DNA from: an uncultured Lachnospiraceae bacterium
GTDB lineage: Bacteria; Bacillota; Clostridia; Lachnospirales; Lachnospiraceae
Assembly (NCBI GenBank): GCA_946549155.1
Contig: CAMNQN010000181.1
Location: forward strand, 1-6,893
Direction: 5' to 3'
DNA: 6,893 nucleotides
The notes under the pieces were generated by a model that worked only from the letters and a program-made list of their open reading frames with translations, did no database searches and had not been told where the DNA came from. This document shows, piece after piece, positions 1 through 6,438 of the stretch. Position numbers and translations under genes: made by a program. The first letter of the stretch is position 1, and every line of letters starts with the position of its first letter.

Positions 1-54
1 TCCTGCTGTTCCTGGTAAGCTTTACAAAATCACGCGAAATGTGACATCCTAAGC
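1..54 (-). repeat. Left tip of a dispersed palindromic element, reverse orientation, cut by window start
   Basis: Read on the minus strand from 54 to 1, this segment matches the left end of the copy at 6725-6778 at 50 of 54 positions by eye. It starts with GCTTAG and includes the shared block GCGTGATTTTGTAAAGC and the AACAGCAGGA that leads into the main stem. The body of this copy must lie to the left of the window. It faces away from the complete copy that begins at 224, so the two form a head-to-head pair. Weaker inverted similarity continues outward to about 70 on this side and about 205 on the other, so the true edge is not sharp. Confidence 0.8.
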
Positions 55-223
55 AGAAAGTGTCAGACTTGCGTGCAAATTCCGGCAAAACGGTACGTCT
101 GTTCCGATATCATCGGTACAATATATCCTTATGTCCCTGTGGTTTCGTAATATCCATACTGTATTAACGGATTTACATTCAATCCAGCATTTGTCACTAC
201 ACGATCTATTTCAGATATTTACC
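55..223. other. Spacer between two head-to-head element copies, no gene seen
   Basis: This AT-richer stretch of 169 bases separates the left tips of two oppositely oriented element copies. I find no open frame with a ribosome binding site. The only local structure is a short palindrome, CCGAT-ATC-ATCGG at 104-116, which lies between two GGTAC motifs (92-96 and 115-119). No promoter was convincing. Confidence 0.5.
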
Positions 224-568
224 GCTTAGTATGCCGCATTTCGCGTGATTCTGTAAATTCAGCCAGAAAACAGCAGGAAGAGGCGGGACGGCAGGGCCAC
301 ATACCTCTGGAAAATAATTCGGAGGATGCCTTAGATAAACTTGGATGGAGACGGGCTAAAATTTCGGGAGAGCTGGCAGCCCTCAAGGCTGACAGCTCAG
401 GGGAACTGAGCTGGGAAATCATCAGGATTTCCCGGCGAATTTCCCCGGTGCCCGAAATTTTAGCCCGTCTCCATCTTAGTTTTTCTTGGCATCCGGAGCT
501 ATTTTCCAGAGGTATGTGGCCCTGCCGTTCCGCCTCATCCTGCGTCCTGATAATTACCCAAACACGAA
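224..568 (+). repeat. Complete copy of a dispersed long-hairpin element
   Basis: This is one large imperfect palindrome. The segment at 280-316 pairs with 500-536 (36 of 37 Watson-Crick, the exception being a G-U type pair at 287). The segment at 325-330 pairs with 488-493, and 344-368 pairs with 451-475 without a mismatch over 25 bases. Weaker pairing extends outward, so the left end (GCGTGATTCTGTAAA) and right end (TAATTACCCAAACACGAA) look like diverged inverted tips. A partial copy at 6741-6893 matches 271-393 at about 109 of 123 positions in its paired part. The right edge lies 9 bases from the stop codon of the VWA gene, so the hairpin would form in the 3' end of that transcript and may end or protect it. 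It has no transposase and no credible reading frame. It may be a MITE-like or ERIC-like intergenic repeat, or a structured RNA; I cannot name a family. Confidence 0.85.
370..433 (+). other. Central hairpin cluster of the element, with two mutually exclusive stems
   Basis: Three short stems sit between the long arms. Stem 1 pairs GAGCTGGCAGCC (370-381) with GGCTGACAGCTC (387-398), with one mismatch and a CTCAA loop. Stem 2 pairs CAGCTCAG (393-400) with CTGAGCTG (406-413) perfectly, with a GGGAA loop. Stem 3 pairs GGGAAATC (413-420) with GATTTCCC (426-433), with an ATCAG loop. Stems 1 and 2 share 393-398 and cannot form together. Stems 2 and 3 meet at base 413. The part of this core present in the second copy (6870-6893) is identical, making the core the most conserved section of the element. 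Confidence 0.65.
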
Positions 569-577
569 GAACAGAAT

Positions 578-2389
578 TCACTCTTCCACATCCTGTTCCA
601 GCAGACGCTGCAAATAACCGCTGACTACCTTTGAAAAATTACGGATATCCCGGATGTAGGCGAAATCTTTTCCGAAAATCATTTTTTCGGCCGCCAGATC
701 CTTCTCTCTTCCTGTAAATACCCCCAGCACATAAATACCGCTGCTCCGAAGGGTACGCACCTCGTAAGCGGTATCCCGCACCGCATATTCCCCGGCATAG
801 GTCTGGGGATTACGGCTGCCGGGACGGTTTACGATTACATCGTTGGGCCGGCCGTCGCTGAGCACAATAAGAATTTTATTTTCCTCCTGCCGATGGGCCA
901 GGGAGTCTCCCGCTGCCCGGATAGCCAGACCGTCCCGGTTGTTGGCGGAGGTGGTAAATTCCAGTATCCGCTTATTTTCCGTTCCCGGCGCATCATAATC
1001 CCGGAACCGCTGCATCACCGTATAATCCCAGAAGGTGCAGAAGCTCACCACCTGATGGGGGACGGCCACATTGCTGAGAGCTTCGCTGATGATATAAGCC
1101 TGCAGCGCCACCTCACCCTGCCGATCCCGTTGGGAACCGCTGGCGTCCATGAGAATCTGTATCGCAAACTCTGTACTGTGCTGCCTGGTGGTGCGGTAAA
1201 ACAGCTTGCCCGGATCCGTCCTTCCCACCTTCCACAGCTGCCTCGGAATAACGGTACCATAGTGGGAGGCCATCTGATCCGTCTGTGTCCTCAGCCGGAG
1301 GGACCGCCTCAGATAATCGGTCATAGTCTCCACATTCCGTTTTATCATGTTCTGACTGTTTAAGAACAGCCGCTGATTCTGCTGGGCCTGTTTCTGAGCA
1401 TTTACATATTGAGCGTTCATCATCACCGCCGAATGTAAAATCCCGTCGGTATAGAACAGACTGCAGTCGCTGTGGGCTCCCCGGCACAGCCGGTAATTTT
1501 GCTGCCGCTGCTCCCGTTCTGTCAGATAAGAACGGCCGTAGCTTTTTTCAATATAGCTGTACATCTTTTCTACAGCCTCCTGGTCCAGCAGCACTGCCCG
1601 CCGACCGCCGACCCGCGTTTCCTCCCGCCCTGTTCTCTGCTCCGGCCCTTCCAGGGAAGTGACCTGCTTTTCCACCTGGGAAACGTACTGATCCAGCAAA
1701 TCCTCACAGGCTTCCTCCTCCAGATAATCCTTCCAGTCAAATTCCCGCAGATCCTCCAGGGAAGCCGCCAGCACCTGGGCCAGATCTCCATGCCCGCGCT
1801 CAAAATCCCGGTCAATCAGTTCATTATAGAGAGCGTCCACCGTCCGTATCAGATCCATAGTCGTCCGGGCATGCTCCAGCTTTCGAATCCGCTGCAGTGG
1901 TTCCCGGATCCGTTTCTCGCACTCCCACTGCCCGTCCAGGACGCCCCGCATCATCACCAGCTTAATCTTCCCCAGCAGCGTACCGCTCAATTTTCCGAAC
2001 CGGTGCTCCAGCAAATAGGAGAAGGCCCGGGTCCGGATCTCCTCCGCGCCCGGGCGCTCCTTCAGGATCCGGGGATAGGCCGCCGCCTCCACACAAAGCT
2101 GTGCCAGGCTGGTGAGCAGCGCCTCGTCCGCCCCGTAATAGATTTTCTTTACCAGATACAGCGCAAATTCATTTTTATCAAAGAAACGGGCGAAAGCCCC
2201 CTGCTTGATGGCATCATAAACAGACACATACTTAGATTCCCGAAAGGAGGCCACATCCAACTTTGTGTCCAGTTTATAATTTCCGCTCACGGTCCACATG
2301 AGATTTTTCATGCGGTTTTCGATTTCCATTTCCCGCTCTTCCTGCTCAAAATCCAGGTGCGCCATCAGCTCCCGGGGTGCCTGTTTCAT
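578..2389 (-). CDS. VWA (MIDAS) domain protein, CobT/NorD-like partner of a MoxR ATPase
   Basis: The 603-residue product has a C-terminal von Willebrand factor A domain from about residue 408 to 600. The metal-ion site is recognisable: DASGS at 415-419, a further candidate aspartate at 486 in NNRDG, and SDGRPND at 511-517. The N-terminal 400 residues are charged, largely helical in look and rich in Glu, Arg and Gln, and I do not recognise a domain there. No signal peptide or membrane segment is visible, so it should be cytoplasmic. Proteins of this layout (CobT, NorD, CoxE types) work with a MoxR-class AAA+ ATPase to insert metals or mature an enzyme; the upstream gene is such an ATPase. ATG is preceded by GGAGG at 2398-2402, 8 bases away. 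It is the last gene of the run, and its stop is 9 bases from the long-hairpin element. The client is unknown, so neither a cobaltochelatase nor a nitric-oxide-reductase role should be assumed. Confidence 0.9.
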   Translation of the reverse strand: MKQAPRELMAHLDFEQEEREMEIENRMKNLMWTVSGNYKLDTKLDVASFRESKYVSVYDAIKQGAFARFFDKNEFALYLVKKIYYGADEALLTSLAQLCVEAAAYPRILKERPGAEEIRTRAFSYLLEHRFGKLSGTLLGKIKLVMMRGVLDGQWECEKRIREPLQRIRKLEHARTTMDLIRTVDALYNELIDRDFERGHGDLAQVLAASLEDLREFDWKDYLEEEACEDLLDQYVSQVEKQVTSLEGPEQRTGREETRVGGRRAVLLDQEAVEKMYSYIEKSYGRSYLTEREQRQQNYRLCRGAHSDCSLFYTDGILHSAVMMNAQYVNAQKQAQQNQRLFLNSQNMIKRNVETMTDYLRRSLRLRTQTDQMASHYGTVIPRQLWKVGRTDPGKLFYRTTRQHSTEFAIQILMDASGSQRDRQGEVALQAYIISEALSNVAVPHQVVSFCTFWDYTVMQRFRDYDAPGTENKRILEFTTSANNRDGLAIRAAGDSLAHRQEENKILIVLSDGRPNDVIVNRPGSRNPQTYAGEYAVRDTAYEVRTLRSSGIYVLGVFTGREKDLAAEKMIFGKDFAYIRDIRNFSKVVSGYLQRLLEQDVEE

Positions 2390-2580
2390 AGGGTTTTCCT
2401 CCCTTTTCTACGGAAACGCTGTTTCAAGCGTTTTCCTATTTTTCCGCTCCTCCTGCCTAGACTATATCTTTCGCGCAGGATAAATTTTCAGTCTGCAAGG
2501 CGAAGGAATAATGCGTGGCGGTGGCTACGTCGATTGACGACACCGCCGCCAAGATCCATGTATGGCGGCCCGCACGGGCT
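2390..2580 (-). other. Structured 191-base gap between the MoxR and VWA genes
   Basis: No gene is evident, but several stems are. GGCGGTG (2517-2523) can pair with CACCGCC (2541-2547). GCCGCC (2545-2550) can pair with GGCGGC (2564-2569). These share 2545-2547 and so are alternatives. GCCCG/CGGGC at 2568-2579 lies directly after the MoxR stop in transcription order. Nearer the VWA start, GGAAACGC (2412-2419) pairs with GCGTTTTCC (2428-2436) with one bulged base. The gap is much longer than the others in the run, suggesting mRNA processing, attenuation or a separate start of transcription. None of these stems is followed by a good U-tract on the minus strand. Confidence 0.45.
2461..2490 (-). 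promoter_or_regulatory. Weak candidate promoter for the VWA gene
   Basis: On the minus strand a TATAGT box (2461-2466, one mismatch to TATAAT) has a poor -35-like TGAAAA (2485-2490) at 18 bases. A start near 2454 would leave about 65 bases of leader containing the hairpin at 2412-2436. The -35 matches only three of six positions, so this may be chance. Confidence 0.22.
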
Positions 2581-3498
2581 TCAGAAAAACTCCGCCGCCG
2601 TCCAGCTCTCCGGAATGCGGGTCATCACAATATCCTCCACCAGCTCCCGCTCGAAAATATCGAAGGTTTTATTCACAATCCCCATCCGGATGGCCAGCCT
2701 GGGAGAGAGCCCTCCCCGGATGGTTTTCAGCGCCCCGATCAACCCCCGCATATCCAACGGCTTCGTGGAAATCTCATGATTGGAAGCCTTCGTCTGCAAA
2801 TCTAAAAACAGGCCGCAGACCTGCTCCCTTCCCCCGGTTTTCATGTCCGGGAACAAATACCGCAGCACCAGGGAAAGATTTTCCTCTGTAACCGGCGGCA
2901 TATCAATCACCAGAAAACGGGAAACCAGCGCTTCGTTCAGCTCCCTGGTACCGGCATAGCCATAATTCATCGTGCCGATAAAGCGGGCGGCCTCATCCAT
3001 CTGTATCCGCTCATACCCCGGCACATCGATGATTCTCCGGTAATCCAGCGCCGCATGCAAAACGGATACCGCCTCGTTTTTCGCCATATTCACCTCGTCC
3101 AGAACTGCAAAGCCGCCATTTACCGCGCTCTCGTACACCGGGCCGGTGCGAAGCTGCACCTCATTATTTTTGAAGGTATCCGTGCCGATCAGCGTACTGC
3201 TGTCCGTATTCACATGAAAGGAGATGTTATACAGCGGCCGGCCAAACAGATAGGCCAGGTTCTCAGCCAACACGTTTTTTCCGGTGGCCTTGGTTCCGGT
3301 AAGCAGGATATTCTCCCCCTGCAGCAGGCTATAAGCCGCCATCTCAAAAATATCTTTTCCGTAAAAAGGAATCTCCGGACGGGTGATCCGCCCCTTCGCC
3401 TGGTTTCTGACGGTATGCGTCTCCCGAAACTGCCGGATCTCCTCCAAAAGTCCTTTGCTGACCTGCTGCGTACGCAGGCTTTCAAGCATCTGCTCCAT
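2581..3498 (-). CDS. MoxR-type AAA+ ATPase (AAA_5-like)
   Basis: The 305-residue product is a single AAA+ module of normal MoxR/NorQ/CbbQ size. The Walker A motif is GTKATGKN at 68-75, Walker B is AVLDEVN at 131-137, sensor 1 is GTMN at 175-178, and the arginine finger is in ALVSRF at 190-195. The LDMRGL segment at 248-253 sits where sensor 2 is expected. MoxR-class ATPases form rings that use ATP to remodel or activate partner proteins together with a VWA protein, and the next gene downstream supplies that partner. The ATG has AGGAG at 3504-3508, 5 bases upstream. No metal-chelatase large subunit, nitric oxide reductase or Rubisco gene is in the window, so the client cannot be named. The general class is secure; the exact subfamily is not. 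Confidence 0.93.
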   Translation of the reverse strand: MEQMLESLRTQQVSKGLLEEIRQFRETHTVRNQAKGRITRPEIPFYGKDIFEMAAYSLLQGENILLTGTKATGKNVLAENLAYLFGRPLYNISFHVNTDSSTLIGTDTFKNNEVQLRTGPVYESAVNGGFAVLDEVNMAKNEAVSVLHAALDYRRIIDVPGYERIQMDEAARFIGTMNYGYAGTRELNEALVSRFLVIDMPPVTEENLSLVLRYLFPDMKTGGREQVCGLFLDLQTKASNHEISTKPLDMRGLIGALKTIRGGLSPRLAIRMGIVNKTFDIFERELVEDIVMTRIPESWTAAEFF

Positions 3499-3550
3499 AC
3501 TCTCTCCTGTTATTCCTGTAAAATTTTATGAAAGGGTTCTCCCATCTAAG

Positions 3551-3573
3551 AAAATGCTGAAGCAATCAGCGTT
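3551..3573 (-). terminator. Weak hairpin after the 76-residue gene, possible partial terminator
   Basis: On the minus strand AAACGCTGA and TCAGCATTT can pair around a TTGCT loop (3553-3573, one mismatch), with five solid pairs GCTGA/TCAGC, running into TTTTCTT. It begins 3 bases after the stop codon at 3577-3579. The stem is short and the U-tract is interrupted, so at most it would reduce read-through into the MoxR gene. A TAAAAT box further on (about 3525-3530) could act as a -10 for that gene, but no good -35 is present. Confidence 0.35.
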
Positions 3574-3576
3574 TCC

Positions 3577-3807
3577 TCAGATTTCTGTAAAAGAATATCT
3601 CTGCTTTATGCCGGAGGCATCGATATCATAAAGGATCGTCCCGTTCTCCAGCACAGTTTTCTCAAAGGTAACTGCTTTATCCTTGAATTTATTCCTGACA
3701 AACGCGTCTGTATCATCCGTCTCAATCTCATCGATAAACACATCCCGCATCTGATTATTGGCACAATGGTTAAAAATTTCCCATACCGTTTCGTAATTTT
3801 TTTTCAT
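3577..3807 (-). CDS. Small conserved-looking hypothetical protein, 76 residues
   Basis: I do not recognise this protein. It is soluble-looking and somewhat acidic, with a helical start (MKKNYETVWEIFNHCANNQ), a run of acidic residues (IDEIETDDTDAF) and an ending that could be beta strands (ENGTILYDIDASGIKQRYSF). It has no signal peptide, membrane helix or metal-binding motif. The ATG at 3805-3807 is chosen because GGAGG lies at 3812-3816, 4 bases away. The same frame stays open further upstream, but those starts lack a ribosome binding site. It sits 37 bases after coaBC and 78 before the MoxR gene, so it is probably cotranscribed with coaBC. Its coding quality and spacing make it a real gene; its role is unknown. 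Confidence 0.75.
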   Translation of the reverse strand: MKKNYETVWEIFNHCANNQMRDVFIDEIETDDTDAFVRNKFKDKAVTFEKTVLENGTILYDIDASGIKQRYSFTEI

Positions 3808-3844
3808 GCTGCCTCCTGTGTCCTCCTTCCGCATAGTTTTCAAA

Positions 3845-5062
3845 TCAGACTGTACCATCCGACGCCCCGCTGCTGCCAAGCTTCAAAAGTCCGTCCAGAA
3901 TCTCCATGGCCGCCGCCTCTTTGCTCATCAGCTCCAGCTGTTTCGTGCCCTGTCTTGTAATCAGCGTAATCACATTGGTGTCCGTGCCAAAGCCGGCCCC
4001 TTCCACCTTCACGTTATTGGCTGCAACCATGTCCAGGTTTTTCTGTTTCAGTTTCTCCCCGGCCCGCTCTTCCATATGGGAGGTCTCCATGGCAAAGCCG
4101 CAGAGAAGCTGCCCCGGCCGCTTGTGATCGCCCAGATACTGCAGCGTATCCTCTGTCCGCTCCAGCTCCAGGGACAGATCGCCGTCCTTCTTTTTCACCT
4201 TTTCTTCAGACACCACCGCCGGCCGGTAATCCGCCACCGCCGCCGCCTTGATAATCATATCCTGCTCCCCGCTGCAGGCAGTCACCGCCTCAAACAGCTC
4301 TTTCGCGCTGATAATGGGAACCACCGTCACAAAGGGAGGAGGCGTCAGCGCCGTGGGACCGGTGACCAGCGTCACCTGCGCCCCCCGCAGCATCGCCATC
4401 CGGGCCAGGGCATACCCCATCTTTCCGGAGGAATGATTGGTAAGGAAACGCACCGGATCCACCGCCTCCCGGGTGGGGCCCGCCGTAACCAGAATTTTCT
4501 TTCCCTCCAGATCCCTGGGAAAAGCCACTGCCCGCAGCAGATGCTCCAGAATCAATCTCTCCTCGGGAAACTTTCCCGCTCCCACATCCCCGCAGGCCAG
4601 ATAACCCACGGCGGGCTCAATCAGCTCCCAGCCGTATTTTTTCAGCGCCGCCAGATTATCCTGCGTCACCGGATTCTCATACATCCGGGTATTCATGGCC
4701 GGAGCCGCCAGCTTCGGGCAGCGGCAGGCCAGCAGCGTGGTGGTCAGCATATCATCCGCCAGGCCATGGGCCAGCTTCGCCAGCACATTGGCAGTGGCGG
4801 GGGCCACCAGGGCTGCATCCGCCCGCTTCGCCAGCTCCACATGCTCCACCTGAAATTGAAAATTCCGGTCAAAGGTGTCCGTGAGACATTTATTTCCTGT
4901 CAGCGTCTCAAAGGTGATGGGGCTGATAAACTGCATGGCGTTCTTCGTCATGATCACATGCACGTCGGCGTGCTGCTTTTTCATCATACTGGCAAGATTA
5001 GCCGCCTTGTAGGCTGCAATACCGCCGGTCACTCCCAAAATCACTGTCTTTCCTGTCAACAT
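3845..5062 (-). CDS. coaBC: Bifunctional phosphopantothenoylcysteine decarboxylase / phosphopantothenate-cysteine ligase
   Basis: CoaBC carries out two cytoplasmic steps of coenzyme A synthesis: ligation of cysteine to 4'-phosphopantothenate (CTP-dependent in bacteria), then FMN-dependent decarboxylation to 4'-phosphopantetheine. The 405 residues match the usual length. The N-terminal CoaC half shows VTGGIAAYK at 11-19, the catalytic His at 74 (VEHVELA), PAMN at 121-124 with Asn124, and the active-site Cys157 in LACGD. The CoaB half shows TAGPTRE at 193-199, TNHSSGKMG at 208-216 with Asn209, AAAVADY at 273-279, and Lys288 in a KVKKK stretch. All key residues correspond to those known in the E. 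coli enzyme, so it should be active. The start at 5060-5062 is set by AGGAGG at 5072-5077; an ATG 12 codons upstream overlaps that site. Its placement between an exporter pair and a MoxR/VWA pair has no obvious pathway logic. Confidence 0.97.
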   Translation of the reverse strand: MLTGKTVILGVTGGIAAYKAANLASMMKKQHADVHVIMTKNAMQFISPITFETLTGNKCLTDTFDRNFQFQVEHVELAKRADAALVAPATANVLAKLAHGLADDMLTTTLLACRCPKLAAPAMNTRMYENPVTQDNLAALKKYGWELIEPAVGYLACGDVGAGKFPEERLILEHLLRAVAFPRDLEGKKILVTAGPTREAVDPVRFLTNHSSGKMGYALARMAMLRGAQVTLVTGPTALTPPPFVTVVPIISAKELFEAVTACSGEQDMIIKAAAVADYRPAVVSEEKVKKKDGDLSLELERTEDTLQYLGDHKRPGQLLCGFAMETSHMEERAGEKLKQKNLDMVAANNVKVEGAGFGTDTNVITLITRQGTKQLELMSKEAAAMEILDGLLKLGSSGASDGTV

Positions 5063-5071
5063 TGTATGTTT

Positions 5072-5077
5072 CCTCCT
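5072..5077 (-). promoter_or_regulatory. Ribosome binding site that fixes the coaBC start
   Basis: AGGAGG on the minus strand lies 9 bases before the ATG at 5060-5062. The upstream in-frame ATG (5096-5098) would place this site inside the coding region and itself has no comparable site. The downstream start gives MLTGKTVILGVTGG, the normal beginning for CoaBC proteins. Confidence 0.8.
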
Positions 5078-5112
5078 GTTTCCCATTTTTAACCCCACGC
5101 CCGGCAGACACT

Positions 5113-5550
5113 CTACCGCTTTTCGCGGTCTCCCAGCACAGCCAGGAACACTTTCTGCGGAATCTCAAACACAAACACGATGCCCAGCACAATGGCAAAG
5201 GCAATCTTGATGGCTGTGTAGCCGTTTTCCGCTGCCAGTCCCGTCTGGTCTGTCACAAAATAATACGCAGTCCAGTACACATAGCTTCCGGGAACCAGCG
5301 GAAAAATGCCGGAAATCAGAAAAATCGTCACCGGGCATTTCTCCCTGATCGCCGTCAGCCTGGATAACAGTACCACCGCCACCGTAGCCGCCAGACAGGC
5401 CATAATCGTCCCAAACTGCTCAAACCCAAGATAAACGATCCAGCTTGCGCCGCCGATCAGCCCGCAGTAAGGATAATACTTTCGCGGTACGCCAAACAAT
5501 ACCGAAAAGGCAAAGCTGCCCAAAGCCGCCGCCAGTACCTCGCCAAACAT
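5113..5550 (-). CDS. Small subunit of split ThrE-type exporter (ThrE_2 / DUF3815, YjjB-like)
   Basis: The 145-residue membrane protein has about four or five hydrophobic segments (roughly 2-20, 27-45, 46-64, 73-98 and 110-136). It carries the family hallmark IFPLVPGS at 82-89 and the early VPRKYYPYCGLIGG at 21-34. In Corynebacterium ThrE the two halves are one protein exporting threonine and serine; many Firmicutes encode them separately, and the E. coli pair YjjP/YjjB is linked to succinate export. The substrate here is therefore open. ATG at 5548-5550 is preceded by GGAGG at 5558-5562, 7 bases away, which rejects a much longer open frame extending upstream through the partner gene. It follows the large subunit by 29 bases and should form one complex with it. 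Confidence 0.92.
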   Translation of the reverse strand: MFGEVLAAALGSFAFSVLFGVPRKYYPYCGLIGGASWIVYLGFEQFGTIMACLAATVAVVLLSRLTAIREKCPVTIFLISGIFPLVPGSYVYWTAYYFVTDQTGLAAENGYTAIKIAFAIVLGIVFVFEIPQKVFLAVLGDREKR

Positions 5551-5579
5551 ACCAGCCCCTCCTTTTTCCCTATTTCCTC

Positions 5580-6389
5580 TCACAGCAAATGCAGCAGGGA
5601 TGTTCCCGCCCCCACTCCGGTGGCGATGCTGATAAAGGCCAGCAGCGCATCCAGCATCCGAACACTCCCCGAAATATAATCCCCGTCCGCCATATCCCGG
5701 ATCGCGTTGGTAAAGGGCACTCCTGGAATCAGAGGCATAATGGAACCAATAATAATAAAATTCAAATGCTGTCCCAGCCCCAGGCCGCAGGCCAGACCGC
5801 AAAACAGCGTCACCAGGGCGCCGCCCAGAATATTTCCCACAATCTTCGACAGGTGCACGCCCAGATACAGCACATAGGCGTACACCGCCAGACCGGCGCA
5901 GAAGGCTACCATACTGTCCACAACGTTTCCGCCAAACAAATAACAAAAGGCGGCGCTGCCCAGCCCGGAAGCCAAAATCTGCGTACGCTTTCTCTTTCCC
6001 GGCATATTTTTAATCTGCTCCAGCCGCTCTTCGGCCTCCCGCAGCGTATACCTTCCCGCCTCAATCTCCCTGGAGAGCTGGTTCACCTCAGCCACCTTGT
6101 CCAGATGGGCGCCGCTCACCGGAATATGCTGCACCTTCGCGAAAAAATGCTCCGTCTTTCCGCCGGCCGTCATAAAAATGCCGTTGCTGAGCACAAAGGC
6201 GCTGCCCGATTCCAGGCCAAAATGCCTGCAAATACGGTCCATAGTCTCCTCCACCCGGAAAATCTCCGCCCCATTTTCCAGCAAAATATGCCCGGCCTGA
6301 AGGGCCAGCTCCATAACCTCCTGGCTGCCGCAGCCAGAATCCGGCCCATGCTCCCCTGTAATGTCCGAACCAGTACGTGTCTCCGCCAT
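5580..6389 (-). CDS. Large subunit of split ThrE-type exporter (ThrE / DUF1212, YjjP-like)
   Basis: The 269-residue product has a soluble N-terminal domain to about residue 133, including GAEIFRVEETMDRIC at 40-54, followed by about five membrane segments (near 135-153, 157-175, 183-205, 208-226 and 245-266). The signature MPLIPGVPFTNAIRD at 218-232 and the following DGDYISGSVR are typical of DUF1212 proteins. Together with the next gene it should make an inner-membrane exporter for small polar metabolites such as threonine or serine; the substrate cannot be read from sequence. The ATG has GGAGG at 6395-6399, 5 bases away. An internal Met26 would match the usual start of the conserved domain, but it lacks a similarly good site, so the first 25 residues (polar, Gly- and Asp-rich) are probably a natural extension. 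It is the first gene of the run and lies about 43 bases from the predicted transcript start. Confidence 0.93.
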   Translation of the reverse strand: MAETRTGSDITGEHGPDSGCGSQEVMELALQAGHILLENGAEIFRVEETMDRICRHFGLESGSAFVLSNGIFMTAGGKTEHFFAKVQHIPVSGAHLDKVAEVNQLSREIEAGRYTLREAEERLEQIKNMPGKRKRTQILASGLGSAAFCYLFGGNVVDSMVAFCAGLAVYAYVLYLGVHLSKIVGNILGGALVTLFCGLACGLGLGQHLNFIIIGSIMPLIPGVPFTNAIRDMADGDYISGSVRMLDALLAFISIATGVGAGTSLLHLL

Positions 6390-6438
6390 GGATACCTCCG
6401 CCTTATAAATAGATAACCTGTATCTTCTGATCGCTTAC

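Noticed and set aside
219..581. A 120-codon open frame on the minus strand over the element
   Set aside because: It runs through both arms of the palindrome, so its two halves are mirror products of the inverted repeat. It has no ribosome binding site or recognisable fold, and its openness is a by-product of the repeat.
1..600. CRISPR array or tRNA/rRNA gene
   Set aside because: The repeats are long inverted structures and not short regularly spaced direct repeats. No cloverleaf or conserved rRNA sequence was seen here or elsewhere in the window.
2388..2429. A 13-codon leader frame starting with TTG whose stop overlaps the VWA start as ATGA
   Set aside because: The only upstream AGGAGG is about 20 bases from the TTG, too far for normal initiation, and the frame coincides with a hairpin. 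It is probably chance.
1472..2779. A 435-codon plus-strand open frame
   Set aside because: It lies antisense to the VWA gene and part of the MoxR gene, is rich in Pro, His, Leu and Gln with no motif, and has no ribosome binding site. It is typical of the mirror of a GC-rich gene.
3806..5092. A 428-codon plus-strand open frame
   Set aside because: It is antisense to coaBC, whose active-site residues are all intact. The composition (His, Arg, Gln, Pro) is that of a shadow frame.
5113..5946. A 277-codon version of the small exporter subunit
   Set aside because: The first 132 codons overlap the large subunit out of frame and look nothing like the family. The start at 5548-5550 has a good GGAGG site and gives the normal family length.
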